A DNA stretch of 52,028 nt from Caballeronia udeis (lineage in GTDB: Bacteria > Pseudomonadota > Gammaproteobacteria > Burkholderiales > Burkholderiaceae): NCBI RefSeq assembly GCF_001544555.2, contig NZ_FCOK02000072.1, positions 1 to 52,028 on the forward strand, written 5' to 3'. Both the position numbers and the translations under genes were made by a program. Shown piece after piece: positions 9,439 to 19,057 of the stretch; the stretch's first letter is position 1; each line of letters starts with the position of its first letter. The notes beneath the pieces are model-generated. The model searched no databases. It was not told the origin of the DNA and saw only the letters and a program-made list of their open reading frames with translations.

Positions 9439-10416
9439 TTAGTTCGATGAGCGCAAGTCGAGCAGCACCTTGCCACCCTTGATTGCGTGAGCAACGGCCT
9501 TTTGGTAGTCCGCAAGCGGATAGACGGCAGCCACAGGGAGGTCAAGCTCGCCGCGAGCCATCAGTTCCGCAGACTCCTTGATTGCGTCCATGATGTACGG
9601 CAGGTATTCGGGAAGGTCGATGTATATGCCGCGCACGACGATGCCGCGCAGATGCAGGTCCACGACCTTGAGCGGCGTGACCAGCTCGCCGCTTGTGAAC
9701 GCATAGCTCACCAGCGTACCGTTTTGCGACAGCACGTCGATCAGGCGCACCGCAGCCGAACCGCTCAGGCCGTCGATGGCCAGACGGACGTTGCCCGGAC
9801 CGACCGCGGCCTTGGCTTTGTCGATGGCGCCCGGCTCATCGACGAGAACGACGTCCCCACCAGCTGCTTCCAGTTCCTTGACCAGTTCCGAACGACGTAC
9901 GAAGTTGATGGTCCGCAGGCCACGCTTCTTCGCCAACGCGATCACCGTGCGGCCGATGCCGGAGTTGGCCGCGTTTTGCACGATCCAGTCGCCTTCCTTG
10001 AGGTCAACGAAGCGCCCGAGCAGAAGTACGGCCGTGGGAGGATTGATGCGCAGCATGGCCAGTTGACGTGGATCGACGTTGGCAGGCAGCGCAATCAGCC
10101 CCTTGGCCGGGATCACCAGGCGCTCGCGCCAGGTCAACGCATAAAGCGGGGGCAACACGCGGTCGCCGACCTTCACGTTGGAGACATTCGAACCTGCCTG
10201 CAGAACTCGCCCGACGCCTTCGTTGCCCACGATCGAGGGCAGTGGAGTCGAGTAGGCGAAGCGATTGGTGATGACGGCCAGGTCATTGCCGTTGATGGGG
10301 GCATACTCCATCGCGATCAGGACTTCATCCGGGCCGGGGTTGGCCGGCTCCGGAAGGTCAACGAGTTTCAGCGTCTCGACGGGGTCGCCGAAAGCGGTGT
10401 TCTGGATAGCACGCAT
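9439..10416 (-). CDS. Medium-chain dehydrogenase/reductase, trans-2-enoyl-reductase-like
   Basis: The 325-residue protein belongs to the zinc-free branch of the medium-chain reductase superfamily. It has GNDLAVI and PSIVGNEGVGRVL in the GroES-like domain and QNAANSGIGRTVIALAKKRG as its nucleotide-binding segment, similar to MECR / 2-enoyl thioester reductases. The catalytic zinc cysteine pattern of alcohol dehydrogenases is absent. It lies 160 bp downstream of a paralogous reductase gene in the same orientation and probably shares TetR control. Substrate unknown. Confidence 0.88.
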   Translation of the reverse strand: MRAIQNTAFGDPVETLKLVDLPEPANPGPDEVLIAMEYAPINGNDLAVITNRFAYSTPLPSIVGNEGVGRVLQAGSNVSNVKVGDRVLPPLYALTWRERLVIPAKGLIALPANVDPRQLAMLRINPPTAVLLLGRFVDLKEGDWIVQNAANSGIGRTVIALAKKRGLRTINFVRRSELVKELEAAGGDVVLVDEPGAIDKAKAAVGPGNVRLAIDGLSGSAAVRLIDVLSQNGTLVSYAFTSGELVTPLKVVDLHLRGIVVRGIYIDLPEYLPYIMDAIKESAELMARGELDLPVAAVYPLADYQKAVAHAIKGGKVLLDLRSSN

Positions 10417-10576
10417 GGCTTACGCCCTTTCATAAGATGCTTGGCTGGATAGTTGGGAGGCAATCCTTCGGCACTCAGAGCTCGTTTCGAAATCGTGCAA
10501 ATACCCGGGTGAACGCTACCAGGCCGCCCCTCATGACGAGGAGCGCCTCACGTCGCGCAGGGCGCGGCGCGTAGCG

Positions 10577-11593
10577 CTAGAACGCGAGCAGCACCATGCC
10601 GGTCCTTCCCCTGCGGTACGTATGTTCGAGCGCTCCCAGGTAGTCGCTCGCCTGATATCGTTCCGCTACGGGGAAAAGGCTCGGGAAGTTGCGTGCGAGG
10701 TCGAGCGCCTTGGCCACGTCTGCATCGTGCACCGCCGCAGGTTCGAATTGCCAGTTGAACAACGACACACCCTTGATGGTCAGCGCTCGAGGGGCGATGG
10801 AACGAATGTCCGTCGTAGCGCCGCCCAGGGAGCCGTAGCTAACGATCGTTCCACCGCGAGCGAGGAAGCCGGCTACGTCGGGCAAGAGCGGGCCGCCGAC
10901 GCCATCGAACGCCACGTAGACGGGCTTGTTCGCAATCGCATTGCGAAGCTCGTCCTTCCAGCCCTGCTTCTCAGTGACGATGACAGAAAGGTTGGGGCGA
11001 GCAGCTTTAAGCGCTTGCGCGCTCGCAGCGGAGCCGACGAGCAGGATCGGATTGACGCCCACCTCGACGAGCAGATGAGTGAGCCGCTTTCCGACGGCGG
11101 AATTGGCAGCCGTCTGAATGACCGTGACATCTTCGCGCCCGTCTTCAGGCAGCGCGTTGTGACCAGCCCGCATCGCAAGGCGTGCAGTCAACGTGTTGAC
11201 CAACATCTGCGCTGCGACCTCATCGCTCACTTCATCGGGCACGGGTATCAGCGACTGGACAGGCGCGGCGATCCTGGAGCTCCAGGCGCCGTTGACGGGA
11301 AAGAAGGCCACACGTGTGCCGACCTGAATCCGGTGCGAAGGGTCGATGTCAGCGGCCAGCGCTTCCACCACCCCTACTCCTTCGACGCCGGGCACTCGAC
11401 CTCCCCTCGGGATGAAGGGAGCCGCCCCGAAGGCGGGGGAAGCGGAGACGCCCAGCAAGTCGCCCGGATGAACCGGTGCGGCGGACACACGCACAAGCGC
11501 CATTCCGCTCACAAGAGAAGGGGCATTGGCAAATGCTTCCAGCGTGAGCACCTCGGCGGGCTCGCCGTGGTTGGTGTGAACAATTCGCTGCAT
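10577..11593 (-). CDS. Medium-chain dehydrogenase/reductase (quinone / enoyl reductase-like)
   Basis: About 338 residues. The start MQRIVHTNHGEPAEVL is typical of the family and is preceded by AAGGAG, so the ATG at 11593 is chosen over an upstream in-frame codon at 11635. The cofactor segment QTAANSAVGKRLTHLLVE parallels that of the neighbour at 9439, so the two are paralogues. It is divergent from the TetR gene, with an inverted repeat between them, and heads the oxidoreductase set. Confidence 0.87.
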   Translation of the reverse strand: MQRIVHTNHGEPAEVLTLEAFANAPSLVSGMALVRVSAAPVHPGDLLGVSASPAFGAAPFIPRGGRVPGVEGVGVVEALAADIDPSHRIQVGTRVAFFPVNGAWSSRIAAPVQSLIPVPDEVSDEVAAQMLVNTLTARLAMRAGHNALPEDGREDVTVIQTAANSAVGKRLTHLLVEVGVNPILLVGSAASAQALKAARPNLSVIVTEKQGWKDELRNAIANKPVYVAFDGVGGPLLPDVAGFLARGGTIVSYGSLGGATTDIRSIAPRALTIKGVSLFNWQFEPAAVHDADVAKALDLARNFPSLFPVAERYQASDYLGALEHTYRRGRTGMVLLAF

Positions 11594-11617
11594 CACAGAC
11601 TCCTTCCGCAAGGACTT

Positions 11618-11652
11618 TATTATTGGAGCGATCACTCCTTTATGCGATAATA
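11618..11652. promoter_or_regulatory. Candidate TetR operator between divergent genes
   Basis: TATTAT (11618-11623) and ATAATA (11647-11652) flank a nested GGAG...CTCC repeat in the short gap between the reductase gene (start 11593) and the TetR gene (start 11669). A nested dyad covering both promoters is the usual placement for TetR repressors. This is seen as symmetry only; binding is inferred. Confidence 0.5.
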
Positions 11653-11668
11653 GGATCGCCTCTACAAC

Positions 11669-12358
11669 ATGTCAACGATTTCTGGAGCTATGGCTACAAA
11701 AAATGATACACAACCCCGGCGTAGCCGCGGCAGGCCCTCGACCTTTGATCGTACGGAAGCTCTGAACTGGGCCATGAAGCTCTTCTGGGAGCAGGGGTAC
11801 GAAGGAACCTCCTTCGACCAGTTGATCCAGGCCATGGGGATCAGCCCTTCGAGCTTCTATAACTCGTTCGGCAGCAAGGAGCGGTTGTACAAGGAAGCGA
11901 CTGACGCATACCTGAGCATGTCAGGAGTCTGGTTCGCTGGCAGACTGTGCGGCACAGTCGACACCCGTGAAGCATTCAAGGAGCTTCTCGACGCCACCGC
12001 CGTGGAATTCACTCGACACAGCCACCCGTCGGGCTGCATGATCTCTCTGGCCGGCACTCATCTGCCCGCCGAATTCACTTCTATTCGTGAGACGATGGCT
12101 GGACACCGCGCAAACGCTGAAGAGATGATGGCGCAGCGGTTGCGCAAGGGCGTCGAAGACGGCGATCTGCCGCCTGGCACCGACGTGCCCGCACTAGCCG
12201 CCTTCTACAGCGCCGTGACTCGCGGAATGGCCGTCCAGGCGCGAGACGGAGCTAGCCAGCAAAAGCTGAAAACAATCGCGGACATCGCCATGCAAGCATG
12301 GCCGGTTCAAAGCCATCGGAGAAAATCTGCAAGACCTCGGGGAACTCGCGTCGCTTGA
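11669..12358 (+). CDS. TetR-family transcriptional regulator
   Basis: The 229-residue regulator has a basic N-terminal tail (RRSRGRPSTF) and a TetR DNA-binding domain ending with MGISPSSFYNSFGSKERLYK at about residues 50-70. The C-terminal half is an all-helical ligand domain. An ATG at 11690 is an alternative start. Its position back-to-back with the reductase genes makes it their probable repressor; many such pairs respond to electrophiles or quinones. Confidence 0.9.
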   Translation: MSTISGAMATKNDTQPRRSRGRPSTFDRTEALNWAMKLFWEQGYEGTSFDQLIQAMGISPSSFYNSFGSKERLYKEATDAYLSMSGVWFAGRLCGTVDTREAFKELLDATAVEFTRHSHPSGCMISLAGTHLPAEFTSIRETMAGHRANAEEMMAQRLRKGVEDGDLPPGTDVPALAAFYSAVTRGMAVQARDGASQQKLKTIADIAMQAWPVQSHRRKSARPRGTRVA

Positions 12359-12973
12359 CCGGCGGCGTTGGACGGAGTAGTGGCAACATCGGCGACCGGC
12401 AGGCGCTGGTGACAGTCAGCTTTGTTTGGACACGACTGGCCGTCACACGATCCGAGGTGGGCGCAACAGTAACGTGCCATTGTGAAACAGCCGGCGATGC
12501 GCCACCCCAACTACCTAGTTCGTCCGAATTCGTTACGGGGCCCGCCTAAAATCCGGAATCGTAACCATAACGCGCGCGCCCTCCGCCGCCGTTTTTGGCA
12601 GGCGACCACACGGGTCGCCCGATAGCACACTAAATCGCGGCGGTGAGCGGCCAAGCTGCTTGCGCTGCAACTTTCGCTTCACGTCGTCAGCAAACCTGGG
12701 AAGTGATGACCTGGCATTTTTCCCGATCGATCAGCAATCGCCGGTTGAAGATACGAAAGCAAAGCTTGCAGGGTTTCACTTGAACGCGAATGTCCAGTCA
12801 AACACCTGGAATATCAGAAGCTGGTACTGGGAAGCCTGAGTTTGCGGGGGGAAGCGAGTGCGGGTGTTTATGGCGAACAAGGCGAGGAGCCTTCCCTGAG
12901 GGCCGGCCACGCGTCGCTCCCGCACTACCCGCTCGAGGTCTGGCCCGGGGGGTAATGCTCTACGGGCACACGT
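12359..12973. other. 615-bp region without a recognised gene
   Basis: Only short open frames of poor coding character are present on both strands. No IS ends, repeats or RNA genes were recognised. Confidence 0.4.
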
Positions 12974-13588
12974 TTATTGCGTCTCGCCGACATGGCGCAG
13001 TGCATCCGCCGCAACCGTGTTGCGTTGTGCGGTCGCCATTTGCAACGCGGTTCCACCACGTGCGTCAACATGATTGACGTTAGCACCGTGGGCGACAAGC
13101 ACGGGAATCATATCGAGCCGGCCAAATAGCGCTGCAAACGACAATGCCGTTTCCCCCGCGTTGTTTGTTTGATCGATATCGCAATGCGTGTCGAGCAGTA
13201 TCTTTGCAATGTTCGTTTCGCCCTTGAAGAGCGCGCCCATCAAAGCCGTGTTGCCGTGCACGTCGGCGGCGCAAGCGTTGGCCCCCGCTGCAAGAAGTGC
13301 CTTCAACGTATCGGGGTGATCGTCGTATGCGCTAAGGATGAGCGCGGTATATCCCTGGGGCGTCTTCGTCTCCAGCGGGTAATGTGCATCGATCAGCGCC
13401 CGCACAATATCCGTACGCCCGGCACGCGCGGCGGCAAACCAGTCGTCCGAAATTCGCGTGGCATCGACTGGTCCCGAGTAGCCGCCCGACACATAGGCGT
13501 GCTCCGCACAACCTGCCATCAATAGTGCGGCGATAGCGGAGACCGTGGCTGCGCGAACAAGATGGCGCGCGTTGGAAAAGCATCGCAT
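12974..13588 (-). CDS. Ankyrin-repeat lipoprotein (AnkB-like catalase partner)
   Basis: The 204-residue protein has a lipoprotein signal peptide with lipobox LMAGC (lipidated Cys27) followed by about five ankyrin repeats from residue 47, for example TPQGYTALILSAYDDHPDTL and VHGNTALMGALFKGETNI. It lies 67 bp downstream of an exported catalase gene in the same direction. In Pseudomonas aeruginosa katB-ankB and in Campylobacter, ankyrin proteins next to catalase genes are needed for full catalase activity or heme loading. The same helper role in the periplasm is inferred here. Confidence 0.9.
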   Translation of the reverse strand: MRCFSNARHLVRAATVSAIAALLMAGCAEHAYVSGGYSGPVDATRISDDWFAAARAGRTDIVRALIDAHYPLETKTPQGYTALILSAYDDHPDTLKALLAAGANACAADVHGNTALMGALFKGETNIAKILLDTHCDIDQTNNAGETALSFAALFGRLDMIPVLVAHGANVNHVDARGGTALQMATAQRNTVAADALRHVGETQ

Positions 13589-13655
13589 TGTGTTCTCCGT
13601 GATGAACCGTATTCAACCAATAGGGAGTCCGCTTGGCGCGGGCTCCCTTAGTGCT

Positions 13656-15197
13656 TCAGTTTTCGCTCAGGTGCGCTGCCGCATCCTTCACCCGCGCAAC
13701 ATCCGCGTTGGTTGCACGCGCAAGGCGAGTACCGTAGTCGGCATCGGCCTTGTAGAAGTACGAGAGCATGGCGTACTTGTTCGCGTCGTTGGTGACGCGG
13801 CCAAGGTCACCCGACAGCGCCGTGATGAGGTCGCTCTTGCCGGTTTCAGACAGCGTCCGGTAGTACTCACCGGCCTGACGGAAGTCGAGCGTCTTATGGA
13901 TCGCTCTTTGCTGTGTCGTGCCCGTGAGCGACGTCTGCACGGACTTGTACTTGTCCTGCTGGGCGATCTCGGCGACTCCAGAAGGCTCATAGTTCACCTC
14001 ACCCTTTCGATCGCCGGCATTCATGAAGCCGTCCTGGTTGTTATTGCTGACCGGAACGACTGGGCGATTGATCGGCAACTGGTTGTAGTTCGGGCCAAGG
14101 CGATACATCTGCGTGTCAGCGTACGAAAACAAGCGTCCCTGCAACATCCGGTCCTCGGAAGGCTCGATGCCCGGCACGAGACGCGAGGGCGCAAACGCCG
14201 ACTCTTCCGTCGACTCGAAGTAGTTATCCGGGATGCGGTTGAGCGTCATCGTGCCGACCTTCTGCTCAGGGATGGACGATGGCCACACCTTAGTGTCGTC
14301 AAGCGCATCGAAATCGAACTTGTCCAGATCCTTGGGCGAGAGCACCTGGATGTAAAGGTCCCACTGCGGATACGAATGCGCCTTGACCGAGTTGTAGAGG
14401 TCGTTGGTCATCAAATTCCAGTCGGCGCCGATCGAATGCGGGATGTCCTGAGGCCGGATACCTTCGACCCCTTGACGGCTCTTCCAGTGAAACTTCACGT
14501 AGTGGACTTCGCCCTTGGCATTGACGAACTTGAACGCGTGCACGCCGTAGCCGTCCATGTGCCTGTATGAATCCGGCATGCCCTCGTCCGTGTAAAGGTG
14601 CGTGAGCATATTCGTCGCTTCCGGCGAATGGGCGAAAAAGTCGAATGCCAGGTTCGGGTCCTGCACACCGGTCACGGCCGATGGTTTGTTCGCATGTACG
14701 AAGTCCGGGAACTTGATGGCGTCGCGAATGAAGAAGATCGGCCAGTTGATACCGACCACGTCCCAGTTACCCTGCTGCGTGTAGAACTTGACAGCAAAAC
14801 CACGGGGATCGCGTGCTTGCTCCGGCGATCCACGATAGCCCATCACCGTCGAGAATCGCACGAACACCGGTGTCTTCGTCCCGGGAGTGAAAACCGCAGC
14901 CTCGGTCAGCGAACTGATGTCGCTGGTCGGAACGAACTCGCCAAAAATCCCGGTGCCCCGCGCATGCACGACGCGTTCGGGTATGCGTTCCCGATCGAAG
15001 CGTTGCAGCTTTTCGATGAGGTGCGAGTCCTGCAAAAGAACCGGACCCTCAGGGCCCGCCGTTTGGGAGTTCTGGTTATCGCCGACCGGCGAACCGCTAT
15101 CTGCGGTCATGCCTTCAGCGTGGGCGAATTGGGCAATTGCTATTGCTGAGATAAACGAGAAGGTACTTGCGGCGATTTGTTTCTTGGAAATTTTCAC
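13656..15197 (-). CDS. Exported monofunctional heme catalase
   Basis: This is a clade-3-like catalase of about 513 residues. Key features are the distal histidine in RVVHARG (about H78), the asparagine in VGINWPIFFIRD, and the proximal heme tyrosine in RLFSYADTQMYRLG. A signal peptide (SFISAIAIAQFAHA) predicts export to the periplasm, unusual for catalases in general but known for KatB-type enzymes. The GTG at 15197 preceded by AGGA is preferred over the TTG at 15215. W replaces the usual T next to the distal Asn. The downstream ankyrin lipoprotein is its likely maturation partner. Confidence 0.95.
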   Translation of the reverse strand: MKISKKQIAASTFSFISAIAIAQFAHAEGMTADSGSPVGDNQNSQTAGPEGPVLLQDSHLIEKLQRFDRERIPERVVHARGTGIFGEFVPTSDISSLTEAAVFTPGTKTPVFVRFSTVMGYRGSPEQARDPRGFAVKFYTQQGNWDVVGINWPIFFIRDAIKFPDFVHANKPSAVTGVQDPNLAFDFFAHSPEATNMLTHLYTDEGMPDSYRHMDGYGVHAFKFVNAKGEVHYVKFHWKSRQGVEGIRPQDIPHSIGADWNLMTNDLYNSVKAHSYPQWDLYIQVLSPKDLDKFDFDALDDTKVWPSSIPEQKVGTMTLNRIPDNYFESTEESAFAPSRLVPGIEPSEDRMLQGRLFSYADTQMYRLGPNYNQLPINRPVVPVSNNNQDGFMNAGDRKGEVNYEPSGVAEIAQQDKYKSVQTSLTGTTQQRAIHKTLDFRQAGEYYRTLSETGKSDLITALSGDLGRVTNDANKYAMLSYFYKADADYGTRLARATNADVARVKDAAAHLSEN

Positions 15198-15215
15198 GTT
15201 GTATTCCTGTTTCAA

Positions 15216-15998
15216 GGGGGAAGCCGCAGGAATACTAGGGCTCGGCTATTCGAGGCGCCAATCTCTTTTTTCTATGGAAGCAATAGCAACTGTTTTTCCT
15301 CGTATTAAGAAACATTACAGAAGAAAAAGGAAATAGGATTAAGTCTTGTTATGTGAACGGCGGCCCTCTGATAAATCATCGAAATATATGACGCGAATGT
15401 GAAAGCAGTGAATTATTGCGATTTACAGCGAAAACTCCGATCAATGCGTCTTTGCATTGCTGTTTCATAAACAATGCATGCTCGATCGCAGTCCTGAGAG
15501 AGCGTTGTGGTGGCCGAAGGCGACGTTTTATGAGGGTGCTGCGTACCGGTGTGCTGAAAAATGTTGTTAAGGCAGTTTGGATTTAGAAAAACACAATTGC
15601 GTAAATTTAGGGATGTAACTTATGAAGCGTTGATTGTTTGTCTCTATTTTTTTCGAGTTATTTTATTGTTATGTAGATCACTAAATATTCAAATATGGAG
15701 GAGGCGTGGAAGCAAGAACCGCTGAGGAAACGGGATAATCTGGCCGGATTACCGGATCAATCCACCCAAGTTAGGAAATGGAGATTTTTCAGTAAGGTTT
15801 TTGCGTCACGGATTTCCGTTGCTTTGAGATTCCTGGTCAATGACGGAAGGTATGGTGTGCGATGAGGGCTAAGGCGTCCGCCAGCAAGGTCGCCGCCCTT
15901 CTGCCCGAGGCAATCCTGATGCAAAATTTGCAGTGCCCATATGCGCTGTAATCGCGCAGGCGCTGACTCAGGGCCTGATCCGGATCAGCCGGATCAGG
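15216..15998. other. AT-rich 780-bp region upstream of the catalase
   Basis: The segment 15340-15720 is clearly more AT-rich than its surroundings and probably contains the catalase promoter and foreign DNA. A 56-codon frame (15695-15865, +) exists; apart from it no gene, IS end or repeat was recognised. Confidence 0.45.
15695..15865 (+). CDS. Small open frame, 56 residues, unknown
   Basis: An ATG-initiated frame beginning MEEAWKQEPLRKRDN and ending NDGRYGVR lies just after the AT-rich stretch. Its stop overlaps the ATG of a second 29-codon frame (MRAKASASK). There is no strong ribosome binding site and no known domain. It may be chance. Confidence 0.2.
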   Translation: MEEAWKQEPLRKRDNLAGLPDQSTQVRKWRFFSKVFASRISVALRFLVNDGRYGVR

Positions 15999-16384
15999 TC
16001 ACGCAGATACCTTTGTCGAAAACGGGGATGCAAACGCTTCGACGAACCATGGGCCGCTGTTTCGGGACTGGATGTTTACCATATAGCTAAATAACTTCGC
16101 ATAATTAACGATGTGTCCGACGTCGATGTCGGTGTAGAAATACGACCGCATGTAGTACACAATCGCGAATCCAATGAACGCACACGTGGCGAGAATTCGT
16201 GCATCGGAGCGCGGCAGAATCCTACCCATAATAGGAGCACCGAGCACTGCGAAGAAGCCGAGCGGTGCAGTGGCAAACCCCGCGTCGAGCGCACGGTAAC
16301 CCAAATACTCTTGCATCCACTGAGGCAGCAACACGAGAGTGCCGAAAAATATTCCGTAAGCTATCGAGAGTGAGATCGTGCCGC
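15999..16384 (-). pseudogene. Fragment of an EmrB-type MFS efflux pump
   Basis: The minus strand from about 16384 to 16107 encodes an internal piece of a DHA2 drug transporter (LLPQWMQEYLGYRALDAGFA to YTDIDVGHIV). It is nearly identical at the DNA level to 44615-44892 inside the intact emrB-like gene, with only two mismatches near the left end. Beyond that the frame runs into unrelated sequence to a stop at 15999. It has neither the start nor the end of the pump and cannot be functional. It marks a recent partial duplication. Confidence 0.85.
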
Positions 16385-16552
16385 GACCACGATTTCAGGC
16401 ATCGAGTTGATACATCGCATTCGCAAGAGGTACTTCGACCTCTCCGCTTTCGCGCTCGAGGACATCGTTGCACTCGCCGCCAGGAATCTTGTCCTGTTCA
16501 ATCGATAAGGTATCCATATCTATAAGATACATCTCGGCCACGCCACCTATTT

Positions 16553-16668
16553 TCACCAGGTCCGACAATCTGGGGCATGAATCGATCTCGACGACCAGCC
16601 AGTACCTGCATGCGGACGACGATGACCGGCATCGGGCGACAGAGGCCGGACTGAGACTCGACTGGTAA
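16553..16668 (+). pseudogene. C-terminal relic of a tyrosine recombinase / integrase
   Basis: The last 30 or so codons (LGHESISTTSQYLHADDD) match the conserved C-terminal box of phage-type integrases, including the catalytic tyrosine in the QYLHA context. Nothing upstream belongs to the same frame, so only a tail remains. It indicates a former integrative element at this junction. Confidence 0.65.
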
Positions 16669-16854
16669 CGAGTGGGCTATCGATCCAAGGTCTTTATAAG
16701 CAGGTCTGCGTAACGTTCCTACAGATGCAAGTGACGTGGTGCATCTGCTCGTCAACAACACCGACGAAGCGTCGATTGTGGGGATCCAACAAATCTCTCC
16801 GTGAAACAGCGCTCGTGGCGCAAACACTGGAGTGACGCTCAGGGGGCTGCCCGC

Positions 16855-17110
16855 TCAGTCAATGTGAGCTAGTCGGCTGGCTTCTTCGAGGCCCGCGCGT
16901 CTCAAAAATTCCTCCAGGTTGGTGGCGTCCATCGGCTTCGTCATGTGAGCGTCAAAGCCTGTCTCTATCGCAGCTATCTTGTCCGGGTCAGATGCATAGC
17001 GCGTAAGTATGAAAGCACGGGACGGCGCGTCACCGAAGGTGGGCTCCGGGACACGCCTCCAGCTCCCTGCCGTGACAATCCGCGTTATTGCCGCAACAGC
17101 AGGCCTGCGA
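16855..17110 (-). pseudogene. C-terminal relic of a response-regulator receiver domain
   Basis: On the minus strand the frame ending at TGA 16855-16857 reads LTRYASDPDKIAAIETGFDA followed by HMTKPMDATNLEEFL. This is the last third of a receiver domain with the conserved lysine-proline of beta-5 (TKP). The phosphoacceptor aspartate part is missing, and upstream sequence does not continue the domain. The gene is truncated. Confidence 0.65.
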
Positions 17111-17329
17111 GTGCGCGCCTGCGAGCGTCAGCTCGCGAGAAAACTGGGCGTTACTCGGGCCCTCGGCCAAGATCAGCGAATGTCTGAAAGTCGGTGCAAA
17201 TCGGGGCATCCATGGAACTGCCGGTTAGGTCTCCCCAATTGCCGCTTCCGAAAAATGCGAATGCGGGTAATCCACAAGGGAGACTTGAACCCCTCCATGG
17301 CGAACAATTCGGGTAGCGCTCGACCCACG

Positions 17330-19057
17330 TCACCCTCGACTTGCAAGATATTGGTGAACGGCCTGAATGGCGGCGGCCCCCTCTCCCACGGCAGCCGCCA
17401 CTCTCTTGACGGAGCCACTCCGCACGTCACCGGCGGCAAAGACGCCGGGCCGGCTTGTCTCGAGATGATGCGGCGGCCGGTCTGCCGTCCACTTGTCGCC
17501 GGTATCCGCGCCTGTCAGCACAAACCCATCCTTGTCCACGGCAACACAGTCGCCAAGCCACCGGGTATTGGGCTGGGCCCCGAGAAACAAGAAAACATGC
17601 CGGATAGGCTTGTGCTCAATCTGTCCCTGCCGATCCCACCGTATCCCCTCGAGTCTCGACTCGCCGCATAACTCGGCGATCTGCGTCCGCGCGTGAAGCG
17701 TGATGTTGGCCGCCGCGTTGATTCGTCTGATCAAATAGGTCGACATGCTTGCACTGAGTCCGTCGCCGCGAATTACGACGTGGACACGACGCGCGAACCT
17801 CGCAAGGAATACCGCAGCCTGTCCGGCCGAATTCCCGCCGCCCACCACAATCAACTCTTCGTTGTTGCAGAACGCGCCCTCCATGAAGGTCGCGCTGTAG
17901 TAGATGCCTCGACCCTCGAAATGCTCAAGACGGGGAAGATCCGGCTTCCGATAGCGCGCCCCGGTTGCAATGACGACAGCTCGAGCGTAAACGCATTCGT
18001 CCTGATTGAGGCCAATGTGAAACGATTGAGTGTCCGTGCAGTCGATCGTCAACGCCTCGATCGGAACGCCGACCTCGGCACCGAACTTGCGACATTGCGA
18101 CAGGCCGCGGCCGGCTAGCGCCTGCCCCGATATGCCAGTCGGAAAGCCAAAGTAATTTTCGATCTTCGAACTGGTGCCGGCCTGGCCTCCCGGCGCCTTG
18201 GCATCCAGAACCGCCACCTTCAATCCCTCCGATGCGGCATACACCGCGGCCGCGAGACCTGCGGGCCCCGCACCCACCACCACGAGATCGAAGTGCTCGC
18301 CATTGAGTCTGTCCGGACTCAGACCGATTGCGTCCGCGACGGCCCTGTGGCTGGGTTGTCTCAGCACAGAGCCTTGCAACGTGATCACAACCGGAAGGTC
18401 GGCTTCCGTTGCGTCATAGTGCCTCAGGAGTTCTTTCGCCTCGGCGTGATCGACGATATCGAAGTAGGCCGAGGGCTGACCGTTGCGGCTCAGGAAATGG
18501 CGCAGGCGTAGCGTGGGGCCCGAGGACGTACTCCCAATCACCACCACGCCTACGTGTTGGCCCTGGATGAAAGCGACCCGGCGCAAGATATACGCGCGCA
18601 TGATCGTTTCGCTCAACTCGGCTTCAGCGATCACGAGCGCGCGGAGCGATTCCTCATCAATGACGATGACCTCGCAATCGGAGATTGCGCGTGTCGTTGC
18701 GACCGCAGCCCGGCCGGCGAGCGTGGCGACCTCGCCGGTGAAACTGCCTGGGCCATGTGTACCCAATAATAGGGGGCCCTGAACGGACGCTCTGGACGCC
18801 TCGATCGTTCCCGAGAGAATGGCGAACATCCCGGTGTGCCGGTCTCCTTCGGAATAGAGGATGTCGTTGGGCTTGAGCTTGCGTCGCTCGCCGTATCCCT
18901 CCAATATCGCCAGTTGCCTCTCATCGAGCGTGGGATACACCTGATGGTAGCGGCTGCCACCTGACGACAGTTCGTTGGGATTGCCTGAAGAGTCTTTGCC
19001 CATGGCGGATTCCATCAAGTTGAGACGTGATCCTGCTCGTGGAACTGCTGCATCCAC
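17330..19057 (-). CDS. Cyclic-nucleotide-binding domain fused to a thioredoxin-reductase-like flavoprotein
   Basis: The 575-residue protein has three parts: a Crp-like cyclic nucleotide-binding domain (about 45-160), a small thioredoxin/glutaredoxin-like linker (about 168-245) and a class-II thioredoxin reductase-like FAD/NADPH module from residue 256 (GAGPAG 262-267; second Rossmann motif VVGGGNSAGQ). The redox CxxC normally found before the second Rossmann motif is absent (YSATFMEGAFC instead), so it is not a classical thioredoxin reductase. The start may be GTG 19057 or ATG 19003. No partner is adjacent. Confidence 0.88.
   Translation of the reverse strand: MDAAVPRAGSRLNLMESAMGKDSSGNPNELSSGGSRYHQVYPTLDERQLAILEGYGERRKLKPNDILYSEGDRHTGMFAILSGTIEASRASVQGPLLLGTHGPGSFTGEVATLAGRAAVATTRAISDCEVIVIDEESLRALVIAEAELSETIMRAYILRRVAFIQGQHVGVVVIGSTSSGPTLRLRHFLSRNGQPSAYFDIVDHAEAKELLRHYDATEADLPVVITLQGSVLRQPSHRAVADAIGLSPDRLNGEHFDLVVVGAGPAGLAAAVYAASEGLKVAVLDAKAPGGQAGTSSKIENYFGFPTGISGQALAGRGLSQCRKFGAEVGVPIEALTIDCTDTQSFHIGLNQDECVYARAVVIATGARYRKPDLPRLEHFEGRGIYYSATFMEGAFCNNEELIVVGGGNSAGQAAVFLARFARRVHVVIRGDGLSASMSTYLIRRINAAANITLHARTQIAELCGESRLEGIRWDRQGQIEHKPIRHVFLFLGAQPNTRWLGDCVAVDKDGFVLTGADTGDKWTADRPPHHLETSRPGVFAAGDVRSGSVKRVAAAVGEGAAAIQAVHQYLASRG

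Noticed and set aside
10622..11650. Plus-strand open frame (342 codons) opposite the reductase gene
   Set aside because: Antisense shadow of a conserved medium-chain reductase; arginine-rich, no family match.
13545..14570. Plus-strand open frame (341 codons) opposite the catalase
   Set aside because: Antisense shadow of catalase codons, with typical Val/Arg/Leu-rich shadow composition.
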